Positions 1-13,290 of a stretch of DNA of 64,000 nucleotides are shown in pieces (position 1 is the first letter of the stretch; every line of letters starts with the position of its first letter). This DNA comes from Synchiropus splendidus (lineage: Eukaryota > Chordata > Actinopteri > Syngnathiformes > Callionymidae), in the NCBI RefSeq assembly GCF_027744825.2, contig NC_071334.1, positions 34,689,937 through 34,753,936 on the forward strand, given 5' to 3'. The translations under genes were made by a program, and so were the position numbers. The notes under the pieces were generated by a model. The model did not search any database. It was not told the origin of the DNA and worked only from the letters and a program-made list of their open reading frames with translations.

Positions 1-529
1 CCGGAGAATTAGGGGACAAAGAGGGATCAGGATCATATAAATAAAAGATCAGGGGGAGAGAGAGGAGATGAAGAGCTGCAGGACAGTGATGAAATATCCG
101 GCTGAATGCGGCGAATTGAGCGCTGAGAGGAATCGAGAGCGGACTCCATACAGTCTGTCAGTGGTCAGAGGGAAGCTGGACGGCCATGCTGGGATAGCAA
201 TGACATTATTGAACGTGAGTTCCACCTCCTTTGAGCTTACGTTTCTATGGTGATCTTTATATCTCACAGTCACACTATGGAAGCCATGAAGTGAGTTTCA
301 ATTTAGAAGAATTGGAAAATCATCAATTCCTCCTTCACTCACTCACTAAAGCACACAGCTAATTCTAAAACCACATCTTCCGTGATCATGATGCTGTAAA
401 AAGTTGCAGACATATATGGACCAAAGTCTGGTTTTGTGAAACGGAAGATTAGCAAATGTCAGTGTCAGTCAGCCAGCAACAAAAGCAAATATACACATCA
501 AGGTACAGCAAATGACCAAAATTACCAGT

Positions 530-1425
530 GATGCTCCGATTGATCAGTCACCGATCATGATTGGCCGACTCCAGCGTGATCGGTGAATGCTGACAACCGA
601 TCACGTGTGACAGACGGCGCTCTGATGAAGCCCCGCTGGTTGTGAGGCGTCTGCTCCTCCCTACTCACTGCTCACTAAGCAGCGGCATGTCTGCTGTGGA
701 GGTTCTTTCATACTGTCATGTAAAGTTTGCATCCTGCAGCACGTGCACTGGAAATTCTTGTGCAAGGAATCAATTTAAACACGCCATTTAAAGCTCCAGC
801 ACTTGATGGAGCACAGAGTTTTCTGGGATCATGAAAGTGAGACCGCCGCTTCCTCAGCTGCAGGCTGTTAGTGCAGCAGGCTGGCAGCACAACTGACACT
901 TAGCAACACCCTCAGGTCCGAGTGTGACACTCGGAATCATAAGAAATAATCATTAATTTCAATGAGCTAGATGACCAGCCTTTCTCAGGTGTCATTTGGG
1001 TGGAGACGGAAACGACCGGATCTGTCCCCGTTTTGGAGTCAGTGCAGCATTCGATAGCCACCTGAATCTGAAACTTTTGAAAACATCCGGAGTGGAAACT
1101 TTCATAAATGCGGTGCTCTCTGTCTCTGAGTCCCGCTACAGTATGTTAATATTTCACGTCTCTAGAGGTTCACCTGCGACATCTCATCGAATTAAATGTT
1201 TTTCAGCTGTCCTTTTGACGTAATGGTTGCTGCATTTAACGCTGTTCTACCTTTTGCCTCCTTGAAGAGGTATATAAAAACATGTCTGAATTAAAATGAT
1301 TTTATGGTTCATTGTTTTCACATCATGTGCACAGTAAGTCTCATCATTTTGATGACAAATTCATTGTCAATCCATGTGATCGGTATCAATGATCTGCAGC
1401 AAAAATCCTGATCGGACCATTGCAA
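530..1425. mobile_element. degenerate hAT-like DNA transposon remnant
   Basis: The left edge reads GTGATGCTCCGATTGATCAG and the right edge, on the opposite strand, reads GCAATGGTCCGATCAGGATT. These are imperfect inverted ends of the kind seen in fish hAT-type elements. The interior repeats GATCGGT/ACCGATCA words. No transposase frame is visible and I could not define a clean target-site duplication, so the limits are approximate. Confidence 0.35.
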
Positions 1426-2209
1426 AAAATTACAGAACAGAACTCTACCAGCTACTAAATCATCAGGAGCAGTGACGATCACTCAAATGGAATGAAAGAG
1501 CTGAAGGAGAAAATGCTTTTTTGCAATGTCTGAATGTTCCCCTCGGAGCAAGGTAATTAGATTCAGGTTTTGGTCAGCAGCAAAGAGGCATCAGGAAAGA
1601 TGGGTCTTCATTAAACCCAACAGTTATCAGTCATAACTTAACCCTGACTTGTGTTTCATCTCAAGAAAAGGTCACACTGGATTCAAACCCTGCAGCAGAT
1701 CATGTGCAAATGCCACGTTAATGGAGAAAGGAGCTATTAATTCCAAGGGCAGCTTTCATCCTTCTGTAGACCGGAGAGAACCCATAGATAGGCGGAGGAA
1801 GAGGGAGTATTCCCTGTGCTGGGAGAAGATATCAAATAAAATCCATTTCCCTCCTCCTCTTCTTACTCACTTCTCCAAGGAGAAATAAGACAGAGAAACA
1901 AAAGGTTTCCAAGGTCACTTATCACGACACTCTTCCTGCCTTTCACACAGAACACGCGTTTGAGTCATAGTAATGTGTTTTCTACTCAGGCTTAGCTTTC
2001 CCCATGTCCTTTATGAAGTGGAATTCATTAGTTTAATATAAAAAAATTTGACTCGTTTATGTCTATTGTCATCTTAAAATGCGAAACTATAGCCAAATCT
2101 TATTTGAGAACCACTGACCGAGTCTGGAGAATGAACACAAAGATGCAAAGCAAAATGACATAAAAAGAATGCAGTAAAACCATACATCTTCAGTTAACTG
2201 GCGCTTAGT

Positions 2210-2325
2210 TCTGTTCAGGGTTCAGGGTTGCAGCGAGTGCTGCAGCCTATCCCAGCGGTGTGGGAGGACAGGTGCGGAACGAACCTTCATGCTGCAAGGT
2301 GAGAATGCTAACCACTTGGCCCATA
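2210..2325 (-). repeat. dispersed fish repeat module
   Basis: The text around GCTGCAGCCTATCCCAGC and AATGCTAACCACTTGGCCC matches, from memory, phrases of a very common teleost interspersed repeat (GAGCCTATCCCAGCTG and, on the other strand, the gene-like GTTAGCACTGTTGCCTCACAG). It is fragmentary and has no coding capacity. Confidence 0.4.
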
Positions 2326-3132
2326 AGCAGTAAAATGTGAAATGAAATGCTCAGGATAAAAGAAGCACTTTAATCAGCAACAATTAGGGGAGCAAAAAAA
2401 ACTGACGGTTCAGTTCGGATTGCTGTTTTGACCCACGGATTGAAATTTTTCTTTCTGCGCAGCGGTGTCTCAGACAGGGTGGGGGAGTGTTTATGGCGGC
2501 ATAGATGAGTGTAGGGGTTTGAGGTGGGGTGGAGTTGGACGGACAGAGGACAGAGCGCACTATACACATCTTTTGTGGTCGTCCTTAACGATCTACCTGA
2601 GTAGGTGGTGTCCTTCTAACACAAGGTGGGGGAGAGCTGATAGTGCGAGTCACATTTCACAATGACAAAAACAGCAGAAAACAATGGCAATTCCAACTGA
2701 TACAAAAACAATGCAAGCATGCTGCGCTGAAACTGCCATTTTGCGGACCATATTGCAGAGTCTATTTCAAAATGAAGTTGGCTTGAAACGCCAATGAGAA
2801 ATAAGCCTGGGTCAGCATGAAACTCACTCAAGCTGACTGCGTGAGAGTTGGCAGCCCTGCACTCCAATAGCTTTTGTGATAGCTTCAGCCTGGTTGGGCT
2901 GTCATGGATCCTTTTTTTCCCATCAACCATTCCACAGACCATATGGAGAGTCAACCATCAATGATCAGGGATGAACCTCTCGCGCCACTTGTGACCATCA
3001 AGGTAGTAGTGTTCTTTATGAAATAAATGTATGCAAATGCAAATGTGTGTGGGACCCCCTACTCTGACACACTCTCAAGTATTGCTAGTTCCATAAGAAA
3101 CTAAAAGCTATAAGTTTCAGTTGACATCCGCC

Positions 3133-3560
3133 CAGGCCTTTAGCTAGAGGGTGTCTGGGGGGGAGGGGGACAACCTAAACTGCAAAACATTGAAAAAATG
3201 GATGCCCTCTAGCACTCAAAACCAGACACCCTGTTTCCTCAGCAGGACGCCCAAATGTATTATTAGTGCCAACTTGTCCTGTCATCTCATGGTTTATTGT
3301 TAAATTGTGTTTTACGCCTGGTAATTTCGCGATCCAAAATCACAGATTTCGCACCCGTATTTTGGCCATCACGGCCGCCATATTTGTTTACCGCCGTGAT
3401 CCACATCTCGCTAGTCGCGACACTGACAGCATGGACGCAAGCTCGTATTCATGAGATGTCTGACGCTGATGACAGGAAGAAACCGCGATTAGAAAGCAAC
3501 TAACTCATGGCTTCCTAATCGCAGGACGCCCTGTTTCAAAAATCCTAGCTAAAAGCCCCA
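3133..3560. mobile_element. possible DNA-transposon remnant
   Basis: The left edge GGCCTTTAGCTAGAGGGTGTC and the reverse complement of the right edge, GGGCTTTTAGCTAGGATTTT, form imperfect inverted ends. GCAGGACGCCC occurs twice inside, near 3243 and 3523. A short plus frame (3297-3503) ends in a charged stretch, ADDRKKPRLES, that resembles the start of a transposase, but it is too short to assign. Family uncertain. Confidence 0.35.
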
Positions 3561-6399
3561 AGACACAGGCCAAAGAACCAGATCAAGATCCCTGGATTTA
3601 TCCACCCGTTTCAGTGAAAGTTAATCCCTGCATCTGTTTTTATCAGACATTGTGCGGGCAGCAGCTGATGCTAACCTCTTGTGAGAGAATGCTAAAGTGC
3701 TCCTTGGTCAACCTCGCCAGCATGTTGTCTTCCAGTTGGAGATACTAGGGACTCCCAAGAAGAAGCTCAAGCCACCCTGTCCGGCTTCTCCACATATGAA
3801 CAAGCTACAGTTTTACTTTGAGTCCCTCCCAGATGACTGAGCTTCTATCTGCCCAAAGCTTGCAACCACCGGTGAGAGTGGCAACATCAATTGACCAGAA
3901 AATGAGTCTCCAAACTCCTCCAGATGTCCCTCAGACAACAAGTCGCATTTTACCTCGTATCCAACCCCATGTGTTGGAGGTCAAGCTTACCTGATCTGGC
4001 AACCACAACTCTTTGCATTCAGCTACATCATTAAGTCAAGCCAGATTCGAGAAACTCAACATCATAATGTTGAAATATGGTTTTAACCCAATCACCGGAC
4101 ACAGCACAAATTGAAAATTCCAAATGGGTGACGTCGGTGAGGATGGCGTGTTGCTAGGGCCACCATGGTGTAATGGATAGGAGTGTTTTCTAGAAAAAAA
4201 GAGCACATCAAACAAATACAGAGACATTTTTTTAGTTTGTTTTGAGCCTTCTCACATACTAGCAGCTTTCCTCTCTAATAACTTGTGACATTTCACATGC
4301 TAATCTGCTGAATATGAAACAGTTGAAAAAACAGACTACATTCAGCCGATCGCCTCATTAGGAGCCGCACTGTGGTGATGTTTCAGTCGCACCGGAGCAT
4401 AAACCGTTCAGAACACTCGCACACACATTCATCCACAGCACCGCCGCGGAAGACACTGGCATCGGTGCAAGAGAAAGCAGGCGTCTGAATAGATTCTAAA
4501 AACCTCAACTTCAATAGTCACGCCGAAGGAAGTGACACAAATGCCAGTTGCAAGTTACGCTCACAAGAACACTGGCATCTACTGAGTCACCGAGCTCAGA
4601 TCTTTACAATTCAAAAGGTCACTCCTCCGTCATATTCCTGGACAGCGAAAGCAGAATTACACATTCAACGACCCGCCGCCGTCGAGCCACTTTTAACTCT
4701 AATCTTGTTGACCACTACCCTGATCGAGGATGATGTACTGCATGTGTTAATATAATGGCTGATGACCAGTCGTATTAATTAGTTCACTTGTGTTCTGCGG
4801 CAGATTTAAGGAGAGAGCAGAAAAAGGAGCTGAGAGAAATTGGCTGCCCTCAGACCTCCCTCGAGCAGCAGCTCTGTGAGTTGGACGGTTTTGGTTTCAG
4901 AATATAAATTAGCACACGGGTGGATTTATCCTGATGATTTATTGCTTCAAGGAAGCAATGAGTGAATGGAGGGCTGATGGAGATGCCAGCAGCCGTTGGT
5001 GCTGCTGCCTGACAGCAGGAAGGTCAGAGGTTCAACTCCAGCTGGAGGTATCTGGAGAGAATATACGCGCTGCCATCCTTCGCACGTGCCTAAAACCGCC
5101 AGATTCCAGTAGAACTCTCTTCTCTTTAGTGTAACAGTAAGTTGGTCATGTTTCTATTTTCTTGCCGCCTTGCCTTTCATGCTTTTACCTCCTAGGGGTG
5201 AGCAACATGGCAAAAAAAAATATTTTTTGTTTTACTAAATCACAATTTAAACGTATTTTTCAGACTAGTTGCAAAAGTAAACAACAACACTCTGATACAG
5301 TTTTCAATTAATGTGATCCGCAAGAACTAGAAATGCAATACTAATTTAAAACATACCAAAACTAAATGACCAGCAATGCACGCCAATATTATGAAGGTCA
5401 CCCAGTCTGGTCGTTCAACAGAGCTGTAGATGTCAGAGGCAACACACAAAAGGGATCGAGACGGGGGATCAATTCATCCTCCTCATAACGCATCCGGCAA
5501 CACGGCTTTAGTAGGTTCTAGTTCTTGGATATTGAGGATTTATCAGTAGCTTTGACTCCTTTACACGGATGGCGTACTCACAAATATAGCTCTGTATGAT
5601 GCGGGGCTTGACTTTAGATTCCTGGATTGGGAAGCTAAATATTTGTTCAGCCACCGCAGCATTGCAGAACCTCCCTCCCAGGAGGAACAGAATAATCAGT
5701 GAGTTCTCTTACGAGCCTTTTTAAATGTCTAAAAATGGTGAGGACATGATGGAACGCATACCACGACTGCCAGGTGTGCCGTGACCTAAAAAGAGTTAAA
5801 ACACCTGCGGACGTGTGGGGAAGTGATGGTGTTCTCCTTTTCATGTGCTTCATGAAACAGCGGTTTCATTCATTCCTGAGGAGCTGGAGCGTCTGGTGCA
5901 TCGGTGGGGGATACCCTGCACAGGTGGCCATCCTGGGGACACTGAGAAGAACTTAACTAAAGCACATGCTTGCCTCTTAATCGAGGTTATTTTCATACGG
6001 ACTATGAGTCGACGTTTATTATGGCATGAATAATAGGTGCCCCGGGTTAAAGATGTTTCATGGTTGAGAGTTGCAGGCGAACACTCCCTTTAAGTTTTGG
6101 AATACTTGAAGATTGTTTTTCTTATTTATCTCAGTTTCCCTGTGAAACCTTTATTTCTGGGGTGTGTGACAGTATTGTTTATCAGCTCAGCGTCTCTCTC
6201 ACCGCCACGACCGCGACCTGACAACTTCATGTTGTTTGTGCAGCAACACAAACCTGGGAGATATATCAGCTGTCAACCTGCCCGCGCCGGGAGAGCAACT
6301 CTAAAACACAGCTGTGGAAAATAAAATCCCAAAAATCTTCCTCCTGTTAGGGTGAAGTGACGCCTTCTGGACCGACCCCAAACAAATACAGACGCAGAT

Positions 6400-6620
6400 A
6401 AGGATGTCAGGGGAGGATCTGAGCGTGGAAAATGCATTAACCCTGATTTATTAGAGCCGGAAGACTAGAATATTAATAGCAGGCTAGAGCGACGGCGACA
6501 CGAGGCAAATTAATCATGTTGCTCAGCGTGACATTAATTGATTATTCGATGTAAAATGCCAAACAATGATGGGTCTCACCACAGCTCCCAAATTAGGCGC
6601 TGGTTCACAGGGAATACAAC
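6400..6620. promoter_or_regulatory. candidate homeodomain-motif-rich regulatory block
   Basis: TAAT/ATTA cores are dense in a block with otherwise balanced composition: GCATTAACC, TTTATTAG, ATATTAATAG, AAATTAATCATG, then ACATTAATTGATTATTCGATG. No long open frame or repeat explains it. Clustered homeodomain sites without coding signal are typical of conserved non-coding enhancers, but conservation cannot be seen from one sequence. This is inference only. Confidence 0.25.
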
Positions 6621-8371
6621 AAGGGGATATTTGATTAACAATTCATGAAACAAACAAAAATAAAAGGCAACACATCACGACTCCAAATTGACACTAGAAG
6701 GTGTTTAACACTTAGTTTGACAGGCAACACAGAGAACTAACTCTGCTCACAAGGAGATATTCATATAGCCATATTCTAACAGTCGCACCTCTAGAATGCA
6801 GCTGTAATAACTGCCATTTTCCCTCAAACAAGGGCAGTTCTTTCATCATCATGGAGAAAATGTGAAGAAACACTCGGATCTTGAGGTGACACTGAACTGT
6901 TGTAGAGTGCAATAACCATTCCAATAACACAATGGCTAAGTGACGCCTCCATCGATCAACTCCATCATCCCTTCTCCTTCACGATGGAAAAAAGGTCATA
7001 GCTTTCATCAGCGCTGAAAGAAACAGAGTCATCAGTCTATGAATGCACGCGCATCAATAGCTGGTATCAATCAAAATCAAGTCATGACCGCTCGATATTC
7101 CGCTTGTAACAGCAGATAACACAGCTTGTTTACGCGGAATTCACCTTGGCGGATGTAAAGTGGAGCAATGTGTAGAATAACAAGTCAAGGTTTCACCTGA
7201 GGTGTAAGTGAGTCAAGAGGAAGAGAGGAATGCTTCAACATCAAAAGGTTCAGCCTTGTGTGGCCTCACTGTACAAAATAAGTAATGACTTTTGCGTTTC
7301 AACAGTAATGTGAACAACACAAAACTCAATGTAATAACATTTGTGTCTTACCTTAACACTGTCATGTACTCGCTGCACTTGTGTAAAGCATTAACTAGAT
7401 ACTTACAACTACATGTCATGTATGTAACAGTAACATAACATGTAACATAACATTACTTAAGAATAGTTCAGTAGTTACTTTTGAAGTTCCATAGTTTCTG
7501 GGCTATAAATTGGAGTCTTTTGTCTTTTAATGGAATGGTTTTTTTTTTAAATCTATAGAGAAACAATAAGAAAGTGACAGAGACACTATGCTGCTCACAT
7601 CCTGGACACATGAAGGGACAAGTCAGGTGAAAGTGATGAGCTATATATTTACTTCTCATGTCTAAAACCTAGTATTTTTACTGTCATCAGGGCAATAAAA
7701 TGTCACAAACTCCCCCTTGTTTCTCAGTTGGTCACTTCTTGGCCATTTCCACTCCACGTCACAGTTCAAGTCAAGAGCGATGTACACAAATAACTTTGAG
7801 AGAATACCTCTGTGGTGTTACACACTGACTATTTTAAGATTTGAAAAGCATTCATAGGCCAGTGTTGATTCTAATTAAAAGCAACAATAACAATTGCCAA
7901 TGGAATCATGCACGCTTACCAAAGAACATTATTACCTCTCTCTAATAAAGGTAACAACTGGTTTATTACTTATTATTGCTGTTTATTGCTTTCTCAAATT
8001 GGACCTCAGTGAGAATGGAGCTCTCCACGGTGGCAAACTCTCTCAAAAGAGCTTTTCTGCACAAAAGAAGTGCCTCCATTCCAAGACTCTAAAGGTCATG
8101 ACGGCAGTAATCTGTGATGAAGGACCAGACACTTCTATCCCCTTGTTCATCCAATGACAACTGCTGACATCTGAGTGTTGGCCACACCCATGGAAACGTC
8201 CGTATTTGAACCTCCTTTGTTTGTGTGTCACTCGGGCAAACCCTGGGGTGTGACAGCCACACGCAACATCAGGAGGCATGATAATCCTGCAGGATTACAC
8301 TTTAATCAATCTAAAAGTCGCCCACTGTTAATCCCATCAATGCAGCAGATCTGTCTGTCGGTCACATCACT

Positions 8372-8412
8372 CAACAACACAAGAGCATCACCAACATGCT
8401 CTTGTGTTGTTG
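8372..8412. repeat. perfect 16-bp inverted repeat (hairpin)
   Basis: The arms CAACAACACAAGAGCA (8372-8387) and TGCTCTTGTGTTGTTG (8397-8412) are exact reverse complements around a 9-nt loop, followed by an AT-rich tract. The stem is shorter than a usual microRNA precursor, so an RNA product is only a possibility. Confidence 0.6.
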
Positions 8413-9859
8413 GAAACAGCTTTCCTGTCGAACATGGAGAAAGCTATTCCATATATTATATCATATTATATTATTATATTAACAGTATATAATATTTCAT
8501 TGTATGTTATTAATCCAAAAGCAGCTCCGTACATGTATAATCCTTTCCTCAAGGCAGCCGACCTGGTCTGGGGTAACAACTCAAGGGAAGATTTTAATGT
8601 ATTTGTTTCCCAAAAATAAATTCACAGAATATAAATGGTTAAAGTTTAATGACTTATCATTGTGTTATAATCATTTCCAACATGAGTGAGTGATTTTATT
8701 CCTGACAATATTGAGAGAATTTAATACAGTGCCCATCATGTCTATCAGATTGTGCCCATGAATATAAATGTATCTACGCAGATATTTACATCCGGCTTGA
8801 GCCACAAAACCTCCCACACACTTTCTGTTAACACCCAAACTCCATTGTCATGGTAACATTCCTGATGACTTGCGCTGCATCCGTTCTGACCTGATGATCG
8901 TCTATCATTTACTCTCCCATCCTTATCACCCATCTTTCATCAGAGAAAGAAGACACATGCAGCGCTGGCCTGCATGTAGGGCACAACAACACACACAGCG
9001 CAGTGTTCCACACAAATACGCGCTTGTCTGTCCAAAGACAACCTGCTCAGGGGTCTGATCCCACACGTGCATCATGAATGGAGGGAGAGAGTGTGTTTAG
9101 AAAGAAGCTAGTGTCGGTCAGGGCAGCATGAAAAGGAAGCTCCTTTGAGATAAAAATAACTTAAAAGCAGGGGGGAAGTGTATTTGTGCGTGCAAGTGTG
9201 TGCATCCAATATGCATGTGTGTCTGCTTCAGACGGGGAGAATCATGTTCCCGACTGGTAGAGGCAAATATTATCATTAAAAGAAGAGACAGAGTCAAGAA
9301 ATCTTTCCTGGTTTTACAGCAAACACACAGATGGTTGTGCGAGAGATGAAGACATGAAAAGCAAACATCCACCATCTGTTGGACTGCAGTGACAAAATGG
9401 GATTGTTACTCAGGCTAGTTAATTCTGTAATTCACACTTGGCACGACCGCAGGAGCTGAAATGGTTCTCTGGACAAAATCTGGGACTCTGGGTAACGGCC
9501 AAATTGCTGCATCGCATCCAGGGATTTGAAGCGGCTTACTCGGGCACAGACAATGCGCAGCGGTGGCATTGTGACACAGAAAAAAAAAAAAAACTTGAGC
9601 GGGTCACTGGAGCTCAAGCCATTGGCAGGCACAGCTACGCTCGCCCCTTAGCTGTTCTCCGTGAGACCACACAATGGGAAGCCAGCTAGATTTGTGTCTT
9701 GACGTCAGCGAGCTTTTCACCACACAGAAACAGCAAGATGTGTTTTGAGTTTTCACATTACCGTTCAATACTGGCCTACAGCGGAATGGTAGGGAGTGTC
9801 AGCAAATGAAGATCCAAATGTAAGATCAGGGCTTAACACAGAAGACCTCGGAGCCAGCA

Positions 9860-9883
9860 ACACACACACACACACACACACAC
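9860..9883. repeat. (AC)12 microsatellite
   Basis: An uninterrupted AC dinucleotide run in gene-free DNA. Confidence 0.95.
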
Positions 9884-12800
9884 TGTCCACTGCAGTCAAT
9901 TAAGACAGGGAGGGTGCATTTTGTCTGCTGCAACCAAACCACCCTAAATAGGAAGGATATGAAAATAAAGACAGTTCAATGATGCGTTCAAGGCAACGGT
10001 TAAGTCATTCGTCATATTTCCATTACAGGGTCACTGATGCTTGGACACACGAGGCAGGTCGATCGGTCCATCATGGGATAGAGCTCGGCAGACAAACACA
10101 CCAACATCGGTCGAGCCTAAGGAAACGTTTGAGTCAGCAGTTAACCTGTAGTTAGGTCGTGGGAGGAAACCAGAGTGCCCACATGAAGAGGAGACAAACT
10201 CCCCATATAAAGAAACCCCATGATGTAATAGACCCCCAAATACAATAAAAACTGGTTTGTGTTTATCAATAACACAGGATTGTAGTGGTATAATGACATT
10301 CATTTATATAGTGAATATGAATTGGATCACCAAGGACATGATAATAAAAGTCAAATCAGACAGTTGATAAGACACCAGGAGTAACTAAGTCAACCAACTT
10401 GGCACAAGTTAAATCACTAACACATATTAACACTGAATGATCACAATGGAAAGCAAAGGTGTCATGTATTGCTATGCAGACACTAAACGAAATTTAGGGC
10501 AGCAGTGAACTTGGGAGGGAAAAGGTCTGTGTGATGTCTCACAGTTTAGCTCCAAAATTGGAGGACACAAGGTGACCGACATCATTACAAACATCCAGAA
10601 CTGGTTGTAGCAAACTGAAGTACCAGGATTAAAAGACACTGTTGGTAGACCTCATCAAATGTGCATGGCTGAATGAGTCAAAGCTAAGACTTCACTTTGA
10701 CCAGAGTCCTGCAAGACTTGTCAGTTCTGCTGCCCCCAGACTATTTTTCACACTGGCGAAGTAATTGACAGCGACAGCTGACCATGCAGGATAATTTGAA
10801 CAGGATATCAAGTCTCTTCCCAGTGTAAATGTTGCCGCCAACCAGAGTGGAACGCAGCAGGGAACTAAGTTGACCACCAGGCTTCACTTATGACACGGAG
10901 GCGTTTCATTAAGGGAGAGTATGTGTTCCAGACTGATGTGTTAACTGGGTTTTCACTCACAAGTTTCAATTATCACGCTCAAAGTATCTGTGAGGAAGCG
11001 CTGCATCTCTACGTCATCCTCTCCTCCTCCTCTCTCCTTATCTGATTTGCTGCATCCAAAAACAGTTTGAGAAATCCTGCGCTGAAAGATCTGTTTGGAA
11101 GGCGGTGAAGACAGATAGCAGAGAAGAAAGGCTCCCCGGAATGCTAAACTGACGTCCTCTCTCTTTCACCTGTCCCACATGCTGAGAGGAAATCCAACAT
11201 CTCTCTCCCTTTCATCATCTGCTACAATAAACATCTGGCGTAAGTGCTTGGCAGCACTATGACGCTCGAGATTTGTAGTTCCTCTCTGATTGGTCCACCT
11301 GCAGGTTACCGGGCAGAGCGGCAAACCGAGGAAATGGAGGTTGGAACTCTCCAGATGCAGTGTGCATCATGATCATCACTGTTGGGGTGAGAGGTGGGGG
11401 CCAGTCAGGAACGGTCACCTGTCTATCACATACACACGGACAACCACTCGTGAGACAAATAAAAGGGAGTGCAAATGCATTTCCAGATTGACAGTCGGGA
11501 AAGGCCTGAGCGATGCTGCTGGTTGAAATCATTCATGACTACCCGGCGCTGAAATCTAGCCTGATTGTGTCACAGCGACACCGTCACCCCGGTTCCCTCG
11601 CCACGCTCCCACGAGCCTCTCGTGTTTCCCAGTCCAGAGTATGATGCCGCTTCTCCACCAGACAGGGCTCTTTCAGAGATAATGAGACACCAGTTTACAT
11701 CTTCCGCCGGCAAACTAGAGACTGAGCTTCCAGACGGGCGAGTAGCTCTGACTCCACCAACACAACGCCTGAGCGATAAGTCCTCCTCTTCCACAGGTGA
11801 ATAAAGAGGCATTTAAGAAACACTGTTCTCATGTTACTACTAGTATTTCATGTGGTGTTTTTTTGTCTTCAGTTATCAAATCTCACAGACTACTAAAGCT
11901 CGGCAGAGTTGTGTTGTCAAAGTCTGTTTCCAGGGTGGAGGACGGACTGATGGATGACACAGCACAGTGCACATCTGTCTTGGTCCTTCTTACTGGTCAG
12001 CCTTACAAGATGGAGTCCTGGTGAGAGAGCGCTGACATTGAGAGTCACACGTCATTCCATGAGGACAAAACGCAGTAACCAAGCCTCTATCAGACATCGC
12101 CAGCTCTGGAAGTTCTTGCAGCTCCTTCCAAAGCTCTGACAACACTACTCTAAGCAGACAGGTGGTGGCGCCAGTGTATTCTGCCGCCCCAAAAAAGAAG
12201 CTGCAATGAAGTGATAAGATGAACCTGCAGGTGGAAGAGAAGACAGAGTTCAAGGCTGGTTTAGTTCTGCTTGGGCAGCCGCTGAGGCCAAACACTCTCA
12301 CGGGAAAAACCTCTGACTGCAGAACATGAAAAAGGCGCACAATCATGGACAAAACACACAAACACACACACGTCTGGAGACAAAAGCCGAGGCATTCATC
12401 TGTAGATCTACATTCCGGAGCTCCATTCGAGTCATTGGAGGAGGAACATCAGAAGGCTAATCGTCCATCCATCGTTCTTTGATCAAGGTTTTGATTCATC
12501 TGCGTGTGTGTTAAGTGGCAAGGAAACCTCGGTATGCAGGCGAAAACCACGTGAGAGAGCGTCTGACTTTTTTCATTTGCTGTACTTTGTCATTTTTGTT
12601 TTGCCTTTTTGACCTGACAAATGCAGTAATAATTCATTTACCTTCACAGCACACTCATTTCACCCTTTCTAAACAGTCATTTCTTCACACATACGAGGAA
12701 ATGAAAAATCTACTCTACAGCCGCACAGATTGTCAGAGAGTTGCCAGTGGTCATGAGATAAGGAGTGTACTTGTGTGGCCAGGAATGTAATTGATAGCAT

Positions 12801-13040
12801 CTAGTTTTAACCCTGATGTGGCGCCTTCACAGGAGAAGCACAGAGCAGATCTGCAGATGTAGATGACACTTGGGAACATGAAAACACACTAGAAAGACTC
12901 ACCAATAAATAACATTATGACGGCCTGTCTACTACCATGAGAGCTTCCTTTGGTTACCATTGGTCTGATGTGGTCAAGCTAAGGAAGGTGAATACAGGCC
13001 TGGTCCAAACAAAGACAAATCATTAGTACCACAAAAGAAC

Positions 13041-13290
13041 TAGGGATCCGTATTGCAAACAATCTCACGATGCAATACGCATCTCAATACAGGAGTCACA
13101 ATATGATTTGTATAGTGTATATGTGCATCCTGATACACAGCCTTCAAGGCAACAGGTATCCCAATATTTTGCATTACTTTACATTCATGTTTAACAAAAA
13201 AGATAGTTTTATTGTGCTGGACATACAACCACCAGGACTATTAACCAAACTGGAACCCAGTTATAATGGCCCAGTTATATTGAAGTTTTG
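13041..13290. mobile_element. hAT-like remnant (one edge seen)
   Basis: The edge CTAGGGATCCGTATTGCAA followed by alternating CAATAC/ACAATATG words resembles the left end of fish hAT-derived elements. I did not find a convincing right inverted end, so this may be a truncated copy. Confidence 0.3.

Larger units (their letters stand above)
1..4950. other. gene-free region, left flank
   Basis: No open frame here has family motifs, spliced continuity with a neighbour or codon conservation that I recognise. The short open frames overlap on both strands, as expected by chance. The stretch holds transposon-like remnants near 530-1425 and 3133-3560, a dispersed fish repeat near 2210-2325, and an AT-rich block near 4740-4870 (TATTAATTAGTT) that could be regulatory. 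Nothing else stands out. Confidence 0.6.
4951..9859. other. gene-free region
   Basis: No supported gene. A dispersed-repeat fragment sits at 4960-5060 (CTGCCTGACAGCAGGAAGGT then GAGGTTCAACTCC). A hAT-like edge, CTAGGGGTGAGCAACATGG, is near 5193. A homeodomain-motif-rich block lies at 6400-6620 and a perfect hairpin at 8372-8412. The remaining open frames are short and overlap on both strands. Confidence 0.55.

Noticed and set aside
4985..5050. tRNA-like T-loop (GAGGTTCAACTCC)
   Set aside because: No acceptor stem or anticodon arm. It matches the common fish interspersed repeat instead.
11565..11812. About 80-codon frames open on both strands
   Set aside because: Overlapping antiparallel frames with no family match are most likely chance in a locally GC-richer stretch.
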